DNA of 64,000 nt, from assembly GCA_002633005.1 (NCBI GenBank), contig NMRA01000217.1, positions 234,967 to 298,966 on the forward strand, written 5' to 3'. Under the pieces are notes generated by a model. The model searched no databases, was not told where the DNA came from, and worked only from the letters and a program-made list of their open reading frames with translations. Below are positions 1 to 13,600 of this stretch, in pieces (position 1 is the first letter of the stretch; each line of letters opens with the position of its first letter). The DNA comes from Phoronis australis (Eukaryota; Phoronida; Phoronidae). The translations under genes and the position numbers were made by a program.

Positions 1-564
1 GGTCCCGATATCTACGCAACAACTGTTTGCAGCCAAGTGTTTTATTGTACATTCCGGCTTTGAGAGACGACAATGGCAAGAGATGACGAGTTACAGACAA
101 ATCGGACTATAGCATGCATTATCCCCTAATGTTATTTTTACGTTTGCCTCTAAAGCTTAGGATTTCGTTAGCTTACTTTCAACAAATTCTGCAAATAGCT
201 ATGCTTCGCAGAGAAGGCACCACTTTCTCAATTCGGATGAGTTGACGAAATATGCGGCGTTTAATGGATAATTGTATAATTCTAAAGCATACTCATTGAA
301 GCACACCTTTAATTGCAGTGCTATCATGGGCAAATATTTCAACGCTTCGCGTTGCTCTTATTGACATCTGTGTACATGTATATCTACTTAACCCTTTGAA
401 AGTTCACAATTTGGCTTGTGTAGACATAGTTTAAACTCGACAACAATTGGACCACTCCTGTGCCTCCGAATGGATTTTTTTCTCAAAAAGTGAGTTAAAA
501 ATAATTCTGGAATTGCGTTGCCGTCCTGGGTAAATTTCAACGCTCCGTGTAGCTCTTGTTTACA

Positions 565-719
565 GGGAGCGGGTTCAGTAACGCTAAGACCTCGCTAAAA
601 AGCAAGACTTTGCGAGATTACGTGAGATATTGCCGTGTATTTTAAATAGGATCACGTGACTTTTGCTAGAATTTAGCTAGGTCTTAGCGTAGGTCCTAGC
701 GTTCCTGAACGCACGCCTG
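565..719. mobile_element. Short palindromic MITE-like element
   Basis: The left arm (about 571-600) contains TTCAGTAACGCTAAGACC. The complement of the right arm (about 670-715) contains TTCAGGAACGCTAGGACC followed by a second ACGCTAAGACC copy. The arms point inward around about 80 bases of unrelated sequence. There is no coding capacity. This is the structure of a non-autonomous inverted-repeat element. I could not define a clean target-site duplication, so the exact ends are approximate and the superfamily is unassigned. Confidence 0.55.
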
Positions 720-2645
720 CTTTAAAGTATCCAAGGCACCCCACTGTGTCGATCTGGGTTAACCCAACAAAGAAACTATTGAAGTGCTTCAATGGAGCTG
801 TGATCACGTGGGTTTCAATGACAGCACACAGTTGTAGATAGAGTCAGTACAGACGCCTATTTTCCTGGTGGCTCTGTCATCAATAAAATGAGTAGAAAAA
901 GGTCAGAACCCTTTTCTCCTCATGAGGAAAAGGTTTCCTCACAGAACTGACAACAGAATGTCACAGAGCCAAAACAAGTCATCGGAAGTAACAGTCTTGG
1001 AGGGACAGTGGGTCCAGACTGGCTAAACGGTTCACGCAATCAGAAAAACGCAACCGTGAACTGAGTTTAGGACTTTTGGAAACTAAATGGAACGAGGGAA
1101 GTGATGTGGTCGTCCGAGGAGATGAGATCATAGAAATAGTTTTATAAAGGTATTTAGAGAGCGACTCCGTGCCGTAGTCTGGCGTCCCCTGAGTTACGGC
1201 GGGGTCTTTTTGAAAATCAGTCGACATGTGGTTAGATCTCCCGCCGTTAGGCGCTCATGCTCTGTGTTACCGGTATTCGAAATTTACAGTTCAGATATGA
1301 CAAGATAAAAAGTTGGCATAACCACATAAATAATTTATTTTATTTCTGTGGGCTAGTGCGCTTTCGTACTAGTTCTACGTTCAAGGAAACTGAAAACTTT
1401 CCCGTCAAGCCGTCTCCACGTCGGCGTTACGGCGCTAGTGAAACAAAACAGTTTGCGTGTCCGCAGACTTTTCCATGCTCAGGGAAACAGTTTTTTTTTT
1501 TGGTGCTTCTATATAGCCTGCAGTGTGCCAGGTTGATAAATTACCGAAATGCGACTTCATGAATCTCGTCCGCGGTCGTGCTGCAGAAAATGACTCAAAA
1601 TAGTCGAGTGGCAGGGGCGGCGCACGGCGCCCGGCGCCGAATTTCTTTAAACTCCATGGCTGTATTAAGGTTTGAAAAAAAACAACCAAGCATGGTTTTC
1701 CATTTTTAAAAATCGATGAACTAATAAGTTATAAACTATTAAACTTTGCGAGGTACGAGAAAACTAACGTGTTGACTTAAGCCCTACCATACTCGCGGTG
1801 GCTGGGATCATTACTAACACTAATCAGAGATAACAACATCACTTCTTTTAATATTCTTTTAATCTCTTTTGACCAGATTTTTACTATGAAGTACTTGTAC
1901 TTAACTTTTGCTCGCTCTTCATTTTTATGACTGACACAAAGCTAGGCACTGGCATTGAACCCCAGTGTCCATTTTTTGTTTTGTTCTTAAAATAAACTTT
2001 TCATGTTCTACTGCTGTACCAACATGTTAAGAAATTATACAAAAATAAACAATAATTATCTGTGGTAAAGCGAATTATACAGCGTGATGAAGTGATGATT
2101 AACAGCAATAACACTGTTATTGAGATGAGCGCGAATGCGTGCTGCTTGTTGAGCATTCCGCGGCATGAAAACACTTGAGGTCGTAAAACAGCCAGCGTTG
2201 TATTCTGATTTTTGTGCAATTTTACTGTAAAATTTCAAATTCCTTGCTTGTTTTTATGCATAATGTACTGTATAAAAAGTCTCATACTAAGAGACAGAAA
2301 TTATGCTTCCGCGATATTTTTTAACTTTTGATTTTACCTCGCCGTCAGTAATTCAACATAAAGTTCACGTTGGTGTAATGTCACGCACTTTGTATTTGTA
2401 GGTTGATTCGATTTTACCACCTTTCAATAGTTGAACAAAAGTTGATAAACCGATGTCAAGACTGGAGTTGCCATTGGTGAACGAACAGCGAAGAGTTAAA
2501 TGTTTGTTTGGCCAAAGTTCACCCGCTAAGTCATAAAATGGCATTTGCCGACCAAGGACACGCTTAATCGGAATTGGTCGTCTCGCTTGACGACCACTTA
2601 GCGGACCCAAGTGCCGACCACAGAGGCGACTCAGCAGACGGCTCC

Positions 2646-2680
2646 TAGCCGACCGTTGTTGGTCGGCTGCTGGTCGGCTA
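2646..2680. repeat. GGTCGGC hairpin cluster
   Basis: TAGCCGACC is followed six bases later by GGTCGGCT and again by TGGTCGGCTA, so the left arm can pair with either right arm. The surrounding 2520-2700 is enriched in CGACC/GGTCG words in both orientations. It could be part of an old inverted-repeat transposon; nothing indicates a gene. Confidence 0.4.
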
Positions 2681-5540
2681 GACGACTGGTCGACCGGTTG
2701 GACAAAAATTCGTGATGTGCGCTGTACCTCATTTTTGGCCTGCCTGGGTTGGCCAATCCCATCAAACTGGCAATTTATCTAGATGACGTTTGTGAATGGA
2801 ACTCATTTGTGCGATGATTTGGAAAGGGGAGCAGCCATTAGAAACTCAGGTACTCATTTTCTACAAGCGATTTTGAAACAGCGCTAAGGCAGTGTACCAG
2901 TGACTGGGCCCCGGAAACACGCCCTTTCAAAGTCTACCCCTTCGAAACGTGGTCCTATTAAAATTCAATTTCCCAAACAGGTTTTCGTCATGTTGATAGG
3001 AACTGGTAACAAATATTAAAGAAAGGTACAGTTAGGAAGCCAATTTTCAGTGAATGGTAACAGGAGTAAATTTCAATCAAAATAAATATCAAGTAATTAG
3101 CACATACAGTTCCATTGAATTTGCCCACAAGTTGTGCATATGTACTTTTAAAACCATGAGTCAAACTGTTTTCACGTACTTTTAACATCTACATCTATTT
3201 TTAGATGATGTTTACCACTTTGGTTCTAGGGTCAATGCATTATAAAGATTCTAGAAATTTCTGAGATTAGATTGTAACAGCCAGTGATATGATTAGATAA
3301 GATCATGTGTTTTTTATTAGCCAATCGTTAAGTAAGTGCATTATTATAATTTGGTCAAAGTCTATAAAATACTCAGATGGAATTTGTTACTTGAAGCTGC
3401 AGGACTTGGTTTGGTGTACTGAAGAAATACTTCAACAGACTGTGACCAGCAAGAGGAATCATGGGTAGAAAGATACTGCCTATGGGTTTTACGTCATGTG
3501 GGACTGACCAGCAAGAGGAATTGCGGGTAGTCACGAAGGACTATGGCCAGCGTAGTGTAATGTGGGTGAAGCGATACTACAGAGTTGTGGCTGCATCATG
3601 AGGAACTGTGACAAGCAAGTACACAGTCGCAGTACAGTGTGCATTAGTTTGGAGATTCACCAACAGGACTGTCATCCAACGAATGTCGAGTCCTACAGCT
3701 TGGATAGCAGATAAGACGATGGATGATTTTTCATTAAGAGATTGAAGTAATCCTTACAGAGGGCGCTAGCGTAGTTACTCTTCTTCATTGTTAGTGTACT
3801 TAATTAACAACAGGTTTCACTTGTTTTAATTAGTGGTTATCATATAATTAATTAATAACTGAACTTCATCATACTCTCTCCATCCATCACAATCACAAAG
3901 CATGGCTACCTTTTAAACTAAACCCACAGTCAACTTCTGACAATTTTCTTCTAACCTAAGGGATTGGAACAATTGACAATCTCATCAGACATTTTTATTA
4001 CAAAATTTCAAATGACATTACAATGATACCATGAATAAAGTATCTAGAAACGAAAATGTCAACCTCATATCATTCTAACACTGTTTTCTTTACTTGCAAA
4101 CACATCCTCTTACCCTGCAACTTCTACCAACAAGATCTCGTCCACCCATACAAACCTACATGTCAATGCAACCTGCACTTTCTTCTTTCCTCACCATCAC
4201 CCTCGTACAAAATGTTCTGGTGGCCAACATTCAAATCACAATAGTGCAAACCCATCGCATAAAGTGCTTTTAAATTTTGCGTATCACTTTGACAGAGATA
4301 GCAGATAGGATGAGAAAGAACATCAATTGGAATTGAAATAACAGAAAAAAACGAACAACAGTAATGGTGTGTATTCAAAACGAGAACATTTACATGATTT
4401 AAAACAAAAGAATTAGAAAGCTAATGATCTCTTCCTAAATCATCAGGATTATTAGGTCCCAAAGTATCTGTACATCGTCGAGGGGCTCACAATAATCTTT
4501 TCTTGACAACAGGGCCATGGATAACGTTTTACGGACAATGAGAATTTACAACGGCCACACACAAAACTGAAAACCCATTTGTATGTCATAGATACTACAC
4601 ACTTTGTACCTGCCTAAGGAGTTTGTCATTCGTTTTTAACAATCTGTGAAACAGAAAACAGCTAGCAAATGCTTACAAATGCCATGATGCGTCAGACGCA
4701 CAACTTATTTTTTGTACACTGAATTCAGTTTGTGAACTTGATGCCTGCTTGCATGAGGTAATCAAAATCTCACCTTCTGAACAAACGTTAATCACAATTG
4801 ACCTATCGCAAGCTACGGCCCTTGCAAAAAGTCGACAAATAATGTTTTACCTGGCAACATGCTGTTTTTCGGATAAAATGACGACTTGGAAACGAAGGCG
4901 TGTCAAAAATGCTGCATTCTGGTTGGTCATTTAAGCCGTCACTCAAAGTCTTGGCGATAGGTCAATTAAATACATAGCAAAAGCTCTCAATGAAGAAAAC
5001 AAGAAAGGAAATTCAGAGTCATACACACCGTATGCACTATTTGTGACCTTCACTTTGTACCATCGTGTTATATCTAGTGATCTTTGAGATCAAAACTAGA
5101 CTCACTAATCTCATTTCATAACTAACTCACACCAGGCTGGGGATACAATCTCCACTAGAACCTTGATTCGAAAATTGATTGCAAGGCACGCTTTGAGTAA
5201 ACACTTGAATCATGGGGGCGAATGGTTACGTTTTGAGTCTGAGTCGAGTCTGAGTTCAGAGACTACATGTTGGCCCCAGACCTTTTGGTCTTGAAGTGAA
5301 AACTGCAACCTGAATCCAGAGAAACACGTTTAAATGCAGTGAGTTAGAGGGTACAGAATAAACTACACTGCGTTGTATAAAACGTCAAAACCCATCGCCA
5401 TCCATTATGTAACCTTACGTAATCAGGCCGAGGTAATGATCTTCCAAGTGTGTGTCCAATACCAGGAAGAGTGACACTCCTACACAGCATGTGATAAATG
5501 CAATTCATCTTATCCACCACGAGACCATCTACCATTGCAG

Positions 5541-7635
5541 TTAATTACTGGATGCCATCTTACACAGGTAGCGTATAGGTATCATCTTCAGGTCCCCCAT
5601 ATCCATTTTGACCACGCCCTCCATGACGTCAATACTCAGCAGGGTGCCCGTCGTCTCGCGCTCATCTCCGTGAATCACCTTCACCTGCGCTCAAGAAAAG
5701 ACAACGCATTATAATTATTTCTATAACCAAGAAAAGCCATCTTTTTCAAGAAATCCACCCATTAGTCAATAAGGGGGAGAGAACGGAACAGAGATTGTGA
5801 TATTCAGTCATACTCTACAAAGAAAAGTATTCCATTCCCACAGCAGTTGATAAAAGACTATATTCCCACACCAGTCTTGAACTTGGGTAGTACACTGCAA
5901 GAGTAATTTCCAGGCCCATCCTGCAGAGCAGAGATGCATGAAACTTGGGTTACACCAAAGGTGCTTTGTTCAAAAATGGCTATGCGATAAGTCATCCAGC
6001 ACATAACGTTTAAGCAACTGGGCATAAATGAGTATTTTACAAACTCCTACAACATGAGCGAGCTACTTGGTAGTTATCAGAGCTCAGAGACTTCATTATT
6101 TTAAATCTTCAGCAGCACCCCACATCCAACTAAGTCTCCCTACTGACCTTGTGACCTTTCTCTGGCACAACAGGCTCCAAGTGTTCACTGGGCACGCTCA
6201 CAGTTCTATCGCCTTCCTTCAGATATAAAGTACACATGCCACCCTACAGAGGGAATATAACGCAAGATTACTGCTAGGTCGTAATTTATGGCTTAAAAGA
6301 CTCAGTTTCACATTTTGCATACTTGTGCCCAGTGATGTTCTGTTTCTGGGTCTGTGACAACAACGACACTTCACTTGAGATTTCATTAATTAATTCAGCA
6401 ATTGCTTGGCACGGTTTGAGTAAAGTTTCAAAAAAACATGCAATGCCATTACACAATACTTTAATAGAGTCTCGGTCAAAATTTGATGGTGACAAGACTA
6501 TGGGTAGCAGTGCATAACACAAAACTCTAGGGAACACTTGAGACCAAATTTCTAACGGAATGGAAGTAAAATTTTCCTCACAGCTTTCTATCATAAATTA
6601 ATATTCCAGCACCAATTATTCAATGTGACCATTTTGCTAATATATGCGATTGAGGTCCCAAGTTTGCTCGTGAAACAAACGCCTTTTGCATGACTTTGGT
6701 TATCTTCTTTTTCATGCAAAAATTTGCTCTACAGAACAATTAGTTTCCCACAAGTCCATTTGCAGCATGGTTCAATATAACAGAATGTAAGCCTTTAAAC
6801 ACAATGCATGACTACCGGACACTTTGCCTTGATGAGATCTGTGCTCAGGGTCTAATGTTTGTATTGGAAATCAAATTCTAATTTTGTTTGCCAACCCAAG
6901 ATAAGTCACCATAGCTCAAACACATTATGGTTTAAGTGCAAGGCCATTTAATCCTAATTTCTATTTGACGACCACAACATAAGCTAAAAGTTTGAGTCTA
7001 AACTCGAAGACTCAAGTTTTTACACGAGATTGTAGCTCGAATCAAGGGATCTTCTGGTGCAAACTGATATGCATGAACCGTAAAATACTCGAGCACAGAA
7101 TAGACATCCATCTCGAATTTGCACAAAAGTAGAACAGATGTCAAAAATAAATTTGAGGTCAAATTTGAGTACAAAGATTAGACTCCGCCCGATGACTCTA
7201 GAGTTAACTCCATATTTGCAGAAGTTAGAGACACGTAGATAATACTGCGTTGTTTCTGACTGCTATGTAGCAATAACGCATTTATGTGCTGAAGAACAAG
7301 TAAATTTCTGGAAAACCACAGTTTGAAAATTTCTCGACTTATCTAGTGAGAGTGTTACACAGGCATATACGGCTAGTTCTGGATACGAGTGAAGCTTCAC
7401 ACATGAGCACATTGGGTCAACTTACGCAAATTTCTGTTATCTCGTGCAGCTCTCAATATTGTAAAATCAACAATTACAAGCTGTGTAATTGAAACAATAA
7501 TCTCTGCTCTAGCAGCCCTTACCGACACGCTGCGTATGTCTCCAACCTGATGGACCAAGCTCTTTTCATCGCATGTCTCCTTTACGCGTACCAAGATGTC
7601 TGTTGTCTGCCAGTCATGAGATATAAACTCCATAC
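5541..7635 (-). CDS. SUPT5H: SPT5 exons 22-24: C-terminal KOW-like region
   Basis: Exon 22 (7523-7635) encodes [14 protein letters not shown]; exon 23 (6148-6243) encodes [20 protein letters not shown]; exon 24 (5541-5684) encodes [19 protein letters not shown] and ends in CKMASSN before TAA. The block matches the conserved C-terminal region that follows the CTR in animal SPT5. The last few residues differ from the vertebrate ending. Confidence 0.93.
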
Positions 7636-10600
7636 CTAAAATCATAGCCAAAACCTAGTCCACCACCTAACTGCTGGCACAACACCACTTAAAAACACAA
7701 GTGCCATGAGCACCTAAGTCGTTAACGAAAGCCGATTGTTGCTGGCTGAAACATTCAAGCTTGTCCCCTAGTAAGTGAGCTTGAATATTTTTTTAACGTC
7801 GTTTAACTGGTTCCAAACTCACCCTCCATCACAAAAATCAACATTTATTGAGACTATTTACCTTAAAGAAACTGACCTCAATTTGGTCGTTAGTCAAATT
7901 AGAAGGCATGTCTCGACTTGGAAAAAACTGACACTTTGTCATCGTTTGAGGCCCAGCTCTACAAGTTGGCGTGTCAGGGCAGCAAAGTTTTAAGCGAAAA
8001 CGGTCTCTTCCAAGCCAAAAATCGCTTCTCATCTGAGTTAGGAACAAGTAGCGATCAGATTCATAGACACGAGTTGTTTAAATCAAAAGTTATATGTTAG
8101 TTTCTTTAGTGGAATGCGAGATTATAGCCGCCTTAAGTGATGACTATGTTGATCATCCTGGAACATAGTCACATTCTAAGCAATACAATCAGCCATAGTG
8201 ATCCCCTTGGTCATTGTGACAATACTAATGACGAGGCAATGAGGCTCAGTGGTTTGAACTCCAGATTCCTGTTGGGGAGACCTGGGTTCGAATCCTGGCT
8301 TCACTGGCTGAAAATCGAGCATTTCACAAAGGTGTCCCCTACTCCTCTGAGCTCGATCTTACTAGTGAATGTATGCAAGGGAGTAAATAAGAACTTGCTA
8401 ATGATGTCACATCCCAATGAATTTACTTCTGACTTTTTACTAAAATCGGTCTCCTGGTGACCACTTATTCACAATAGCAGATCTTTGCATGACGACACAC
8501 ATTTGGAAGATAGAACTAGTTACCTGCACCGGGTGTTTGTGGTGTGTACGCAGCTCCAGGGGTCATGGGACTGTAGCCAAGAGGAGATGGTGAGCTGATG
8601 TAACCACCGGGTGAAGGAGTTCCCTGAAAACCAGCAGGGCTGGGTGTGGGCACGTACCCTGCAGGGCTCGGGGTTCCTAGAAGATCGAGGCGATGGCTAT
8701 TAATACAACATTTAAGTTAGGAAGTAAATGAAGATCTTTCAAAATCAAAACCACTTGACCATTACCAGATTCAGATATTATCTCACTCAACACTTTCAAT
8801 TAATCTAATGTAGAAAAAATATTTTCATGAAATAGATCTTTAATTACAGTTGACAAACTAAGCATAGAAAGCTCTGACTGGTAAAATTCTCCAAAATCCC
8901 AAGACCAGCGTATTATCAACTATCTTGCATCGATCCTTCGCACCGATCGTCTTGCGTCCAATGCACCCACTGGAAGATATTTTGGTAAAATCTTGCACTG
9001 CAATGCCATGCATTGCCTAACTATGCATTTTAGTACAGTGTTACTTTACGTACACTCACAAAGCTCAACATATAAACACTTGCAAAACCCAAAACTATGT
9101 GTTAAAACAATGACGACAAAATCAATAAAGTTTTCTGGGAATGCATAGCCCAGGTGCAGAATATTCCTTTAATACAACCTTATAATTCCTCGTTTACTCA
9201 CCTTGATAGCCTGATGGAGAAGGTGTTGCAGTGTATGGTGAATATGTGCCGGGTGTCTGAGGAGTGTAGGGCCCGCCGGGACTGGGAACATCCGCCTGGT
9301 AGCCAGGGGTGGCGGCGTTAGATGGAGGCTGGTAGTCCCGCGGTGATGGTGACGGTTCAAAGTCATAGTCAAAATCATTTGTCCTGCAGAAGTAAAGCAG
9401 TTGTTATCAGGAGCTAAAAGATCACAAATAACCACAGAGGTCCTAATAAGACTACAACTATTACAGAGTGCTTTGATTTAAATAACATTACAGAACGCAT
9501 AAACTAAACAACAGGCAGACAAACCAAATTTTTACTGAGTGAAAGTAAATGACAAACGTTAAGTTAACAATTTATGGTGTCTGACACATCAGAGATAATT
9601 CCATGCAAACTTAGGCAATTGGTAAGAAGTGGGAAATGTTGCAAATGACAAAGAGTAAGCTTACTTTTTGGTACACGCAAAAGTGACACCAAAAGCCAAA
9701 AACCAAAATTGCTAACAAATACAGTTTTTTCAAAATTTCTACCATGTGGGTGTATACAACTGAAATGATGTGTTTAACAGTCGAGAAACATATTTCAAAG
9801 AAATGCTTCTCAAAAAGGCCTATGCGCCCAAGTTTCACCCAAAGATTCAGAAGACTAACCCTTGCACATGTGCATGTCATAAGCTGGGGGCCATTTTTTG
9901 TTCATTGAATACACTTTAACGTCTACCATTTTGTAGAAGATATGTAAAGTTTGTCAATATTTGAAAATTTTGCTCCTTGGTTTCATGCCTTACCACATGC
10001 ACAGGAATCTGAACATAGTCGCAGCTACACACATAGGTGCATGGGCCTGAACATGAGAATGTGAAGTAAAAATATGCTTATTTTATTCACAGCCATGACA
10101 ATACAGCAAGAACTTTACCCGAAACTAATAAGTCGCACCAGGACATGAATAATACCGGAGCTCTGGCTAACAATCTCCCCCAAGGTATTTGAATCCATTT
10201 TAGGATGATGCGCCTTTGCTGCCCGACTTACCTTGAAGGTGTGTTGGCGTTGGATGGGTCCCAGGCACCGGTCTGTCCGGGGGTACGGCTGCCATCATGA
10301 AGTGGGGTCTGGCTGCCATAGTGGGGCGTACGACTACCGTCATGCAGGGGTGTGGCAGAGCCGTACATAGGTGTGCGTGAGCCGGAGTAGCTAGGTGTCT
10401 GGCCACTGTAGCTGGGTGTGCGACCGTATGAGGTAGTACTACCTGGACGGGTGCCCCTGTAGATACAAAGATATGTGTTACTATGACTACGAAATCCATA
10501 ATACCTAGTAAAAACTAGAAATAATAACTATAACAGTAATAATAATAATAACAATATGGCATTTATATAATGCTAAAATTGATTAGCGTGTGTAAGTAGT

Positions 10601-13600
10601 AGTAATTAAAACCAATGTACATTGAAATTAAAATATGCCATTGAAAACTAGTTCAGAAGTGCCTTAGTGTGAGTGTCTGTTTCGTTCATCAGAATAATAT
10701 AAAACAGATGTAGACAGGGGTTTGTGTACACTGTACTACACTGTATGTGTACTGTCCCTGGCAAGATGTTCCAACAATATCTATCATTTACAACCAGTCG
10801 TGACAACAGAGCACCATTTTAATAATAATATACGGTTAACTAGCTAACCTTTATGCGTAACACTCCGCCTATCAGCTTTGAAAGTATTTCTTGAGGACCT
10901 CACAATAAGTACAAAACTGTGACTTGTATTTTTATGCGATGACCCAAGAGCCTTTACAATACAACTGTTTTGAATTGGCTAAGTGTGGCCTTACGTGAGA
11001 GTGCTGAGTCGGCTGATGTCCACACTGATCGTCTTACAGCTGGAGTGAAGCTCCACTCTGGCCGTCGAGTCCGTGGCGTCCTTAACGATACCTATGTGCC
11101 CCTTGAATGGACCCTGGATGATCCGCACAGTCTGGGACAAGAGCGATGAGTCCCGTCTTCCACGACCTCGACCCCGCCCAGCACCACTGTCACCTCGCCC
11201 ACCGCCGGCACCACCGCCAGAGGGATGGGCAGGGCTTGAGAGGCGGGGTGACATGTAGCCAGGCATGACGGGCCCTGTGCTCTGCTGTAAGAACAGGAAT
11301 GAAAACACATATTTTAGAAACATTATCGAGGAGAGGAATCACATACTAGGATCTAATAATTTAATGCTGACTTCCACTCACTTGAGGGTTTGGAATCATG
11401 GTGGACAAAAAGAGTCAGTTTCCCTATTGACAACTAGTGTCAACCCTACAAAATTACGGGTGTACATGTACTCCATCAGTCATAAGCTTAAGAACTAAAA
11501 TGTAAATAAGATACTGAGTAGAAGAAAAACTGGACTCCATAATCTAAGGTTGAAATTGGCGAACATTCAAACAAACACTTTTATGTGTCTGAAAACTTGA
11601 ATGGACATCACAGCGATGAAGAGCAGACACCAGTGGATACTGGGAACCAGAACGCACAAAGTATGGCGCCTGAATACACACTTGCAATGACCCATGTCAC
11701 AAACAAACCCCCCTGGGTTCACTCACCCTCGTTCCACCAGCCAGTGTCAAGTGCCTCGTCCTACACACAAATATACCGCCATTATCCGTCATCATGCGGG
11801 AATGAAGGAAGGCGAAGCTACGATACAGATGTTTGATTTCACCTTGGCGACCCTGGCAGAAAAAAACAACAACAATGCATTCATTTCTTAAACAAAAAAT
11901 CCATCATAAAACAGCGATCAACCGACAAGGTGACAAACAATCCTAGATATCAGACTAAGGAAGAAGTTGCTTTAAGGTTACGTAGGACTTTATCAACAAA
12001 TGTGTGTTTAGCTGAATACCTAAAACATCTATAGATTAAAAATGCTGCAATAGAACACGTATTTTTTTAAAGTAGAAAATATTAAAGGCATTTTTCTACA
12101 GTCCTGTATAACCATAACATGAACACCATCAGGGAACTGTTGTAACACAATTTACAGTCTAAATATCTGCGTTACCGCCGGCCAATGAATGTGTGTATTG
12201 CCAACATACCGAGTGCGGTCCGTCGACTACTTTCACGATGTCCCTCACTTGTATGTTATTGTTCTCGGCGTCCAGTGCTACAGCATTCCTCGAGTCCCGT
12301 TTCTTGGTCACACTAGTAGGTTTAACAAGTTTGACCTGGATGACAAAATGTGCAGAATTTACAGTTAATGCGAGAACCTAATTATAAAGTACGCTATCCA
12401 CATTTGACTTATTATTAAAAGCTCTAAAGCTTAAACCTGCGTATAACCTTGTTTAGCTGGCTAAAAATTATAATTATATTAGGCCATTTGCTCTCTTATA
12501 AAATCGATCACATAATATTCCTTACTGTCAGAGGATTTCATTTCCCCAACCAACTCAGGCAATGCGTATGTGTGCCATTTTTGAATTTGCAGTTTTAGGG
12601 TTGACCAATGAAACTCTGAAGCCTTTTCTCGAGTCATTGGTGGTTTCAATGTTCTTGGTAAAAAAAATGAAATTCTATCATGGCAAGGAGTATTACGAGA
12701 TCAACTTTATGACAGCAAAAGGCAACTTGATTTTCCGTTCTCAGCCAGCTAAACAAGGCGAAATGCAACTTTAACTTTGAGCCTCAGATTATTTTTAAAA
12801 TGTTCCGATCTCAAAAACATTCAAAACTTACACCATTGTTTTAGCATAGTTACAGTACAAGCTCATAGAACTGGAACACTCAGGGCTTGGAATGACCAAT
12901 GACAAAAAACACGGAAACTTTTACGGCCCAAAACATGCGCGCTACCCGGCCTTGACATAGTCGATGCGAACCTTTCGCCGACAAAATTCGGTAGGACTAA
13001 AAAAAAAAAGAAAAAAAAAAGAAAAAAAACCACCATCAGTAGCGTGCGGCTGCGTCTTTTTACCTCGTCCATCCGCTCCTCCACTCCCATCCCCACACAT
13101 TTTTGGCTGCAGAGCCGTAGTATTTGTCACCGCGGTTTACAATCACACGAGACGCCATTGAAAATCCCACCACGCTATCCCAGATGCCCCAGCAATGTTG
13201 ACAGTTTATGTTCCTCCGAAACATAAAGAGCAACTTCCGCTTTTCAAGGTGAACCTCGTCGGCAACGCCGCGGTAAGAAAGAAATTTGCCGCGGAAATTT
13301 TATATCAAATCCGATTTTTTTACGCGGAAATATAATAAACGCCGACAGAACATTTGAAAAAACAGGAAATCCACGTTTCCGCGGAAAATTCCAAGCCCTG
13401 AACACTCGCCACTTCGGACAAGAAAAAAATATTTCTTCAAGCGATCATTTGTTACTCGTCACTTTCGGACACATACTGAACATACTTGGAATACAAATTT
13501 TATGATAAAGTTGCATATAAAACTGCACAACATGACATAAACAATATAAGAGTTATTCGTAGTAGAGAATTTTTGTTGGTTCAGACACAAGCAATTTTGT

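Larger units (their letters stand above)
1..5540. other. Gene-free flank downstream of the SPT5 stop codon
   Basis: I see no conserved coding exon on either strand. The open frames here are short, start at arbitrary ATGs and resemble no family I know. The part next to 5541 must hold the SPT5 3' UTR (minus strand), but I found no convincing polyadenylation signal close to the stop; a tttatt (AATAAA on minus) occurs near 3993. The stretch includes a small inverted-repeat element (565-719), a GGTCG-rich hairpin region (about 2520-2700) and an LTR-like stretch (about 3270-3800), noted separately. Confidence 0.6.

Noticed and set aside
979-1689. Overlapping 80-100-codon open frames on both strands near the left end
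   Set aside because: No recognisable motif, no splice-site logic, and the frames overlap each other on opposite strands; they look like chance frames in AT-rich DNA.
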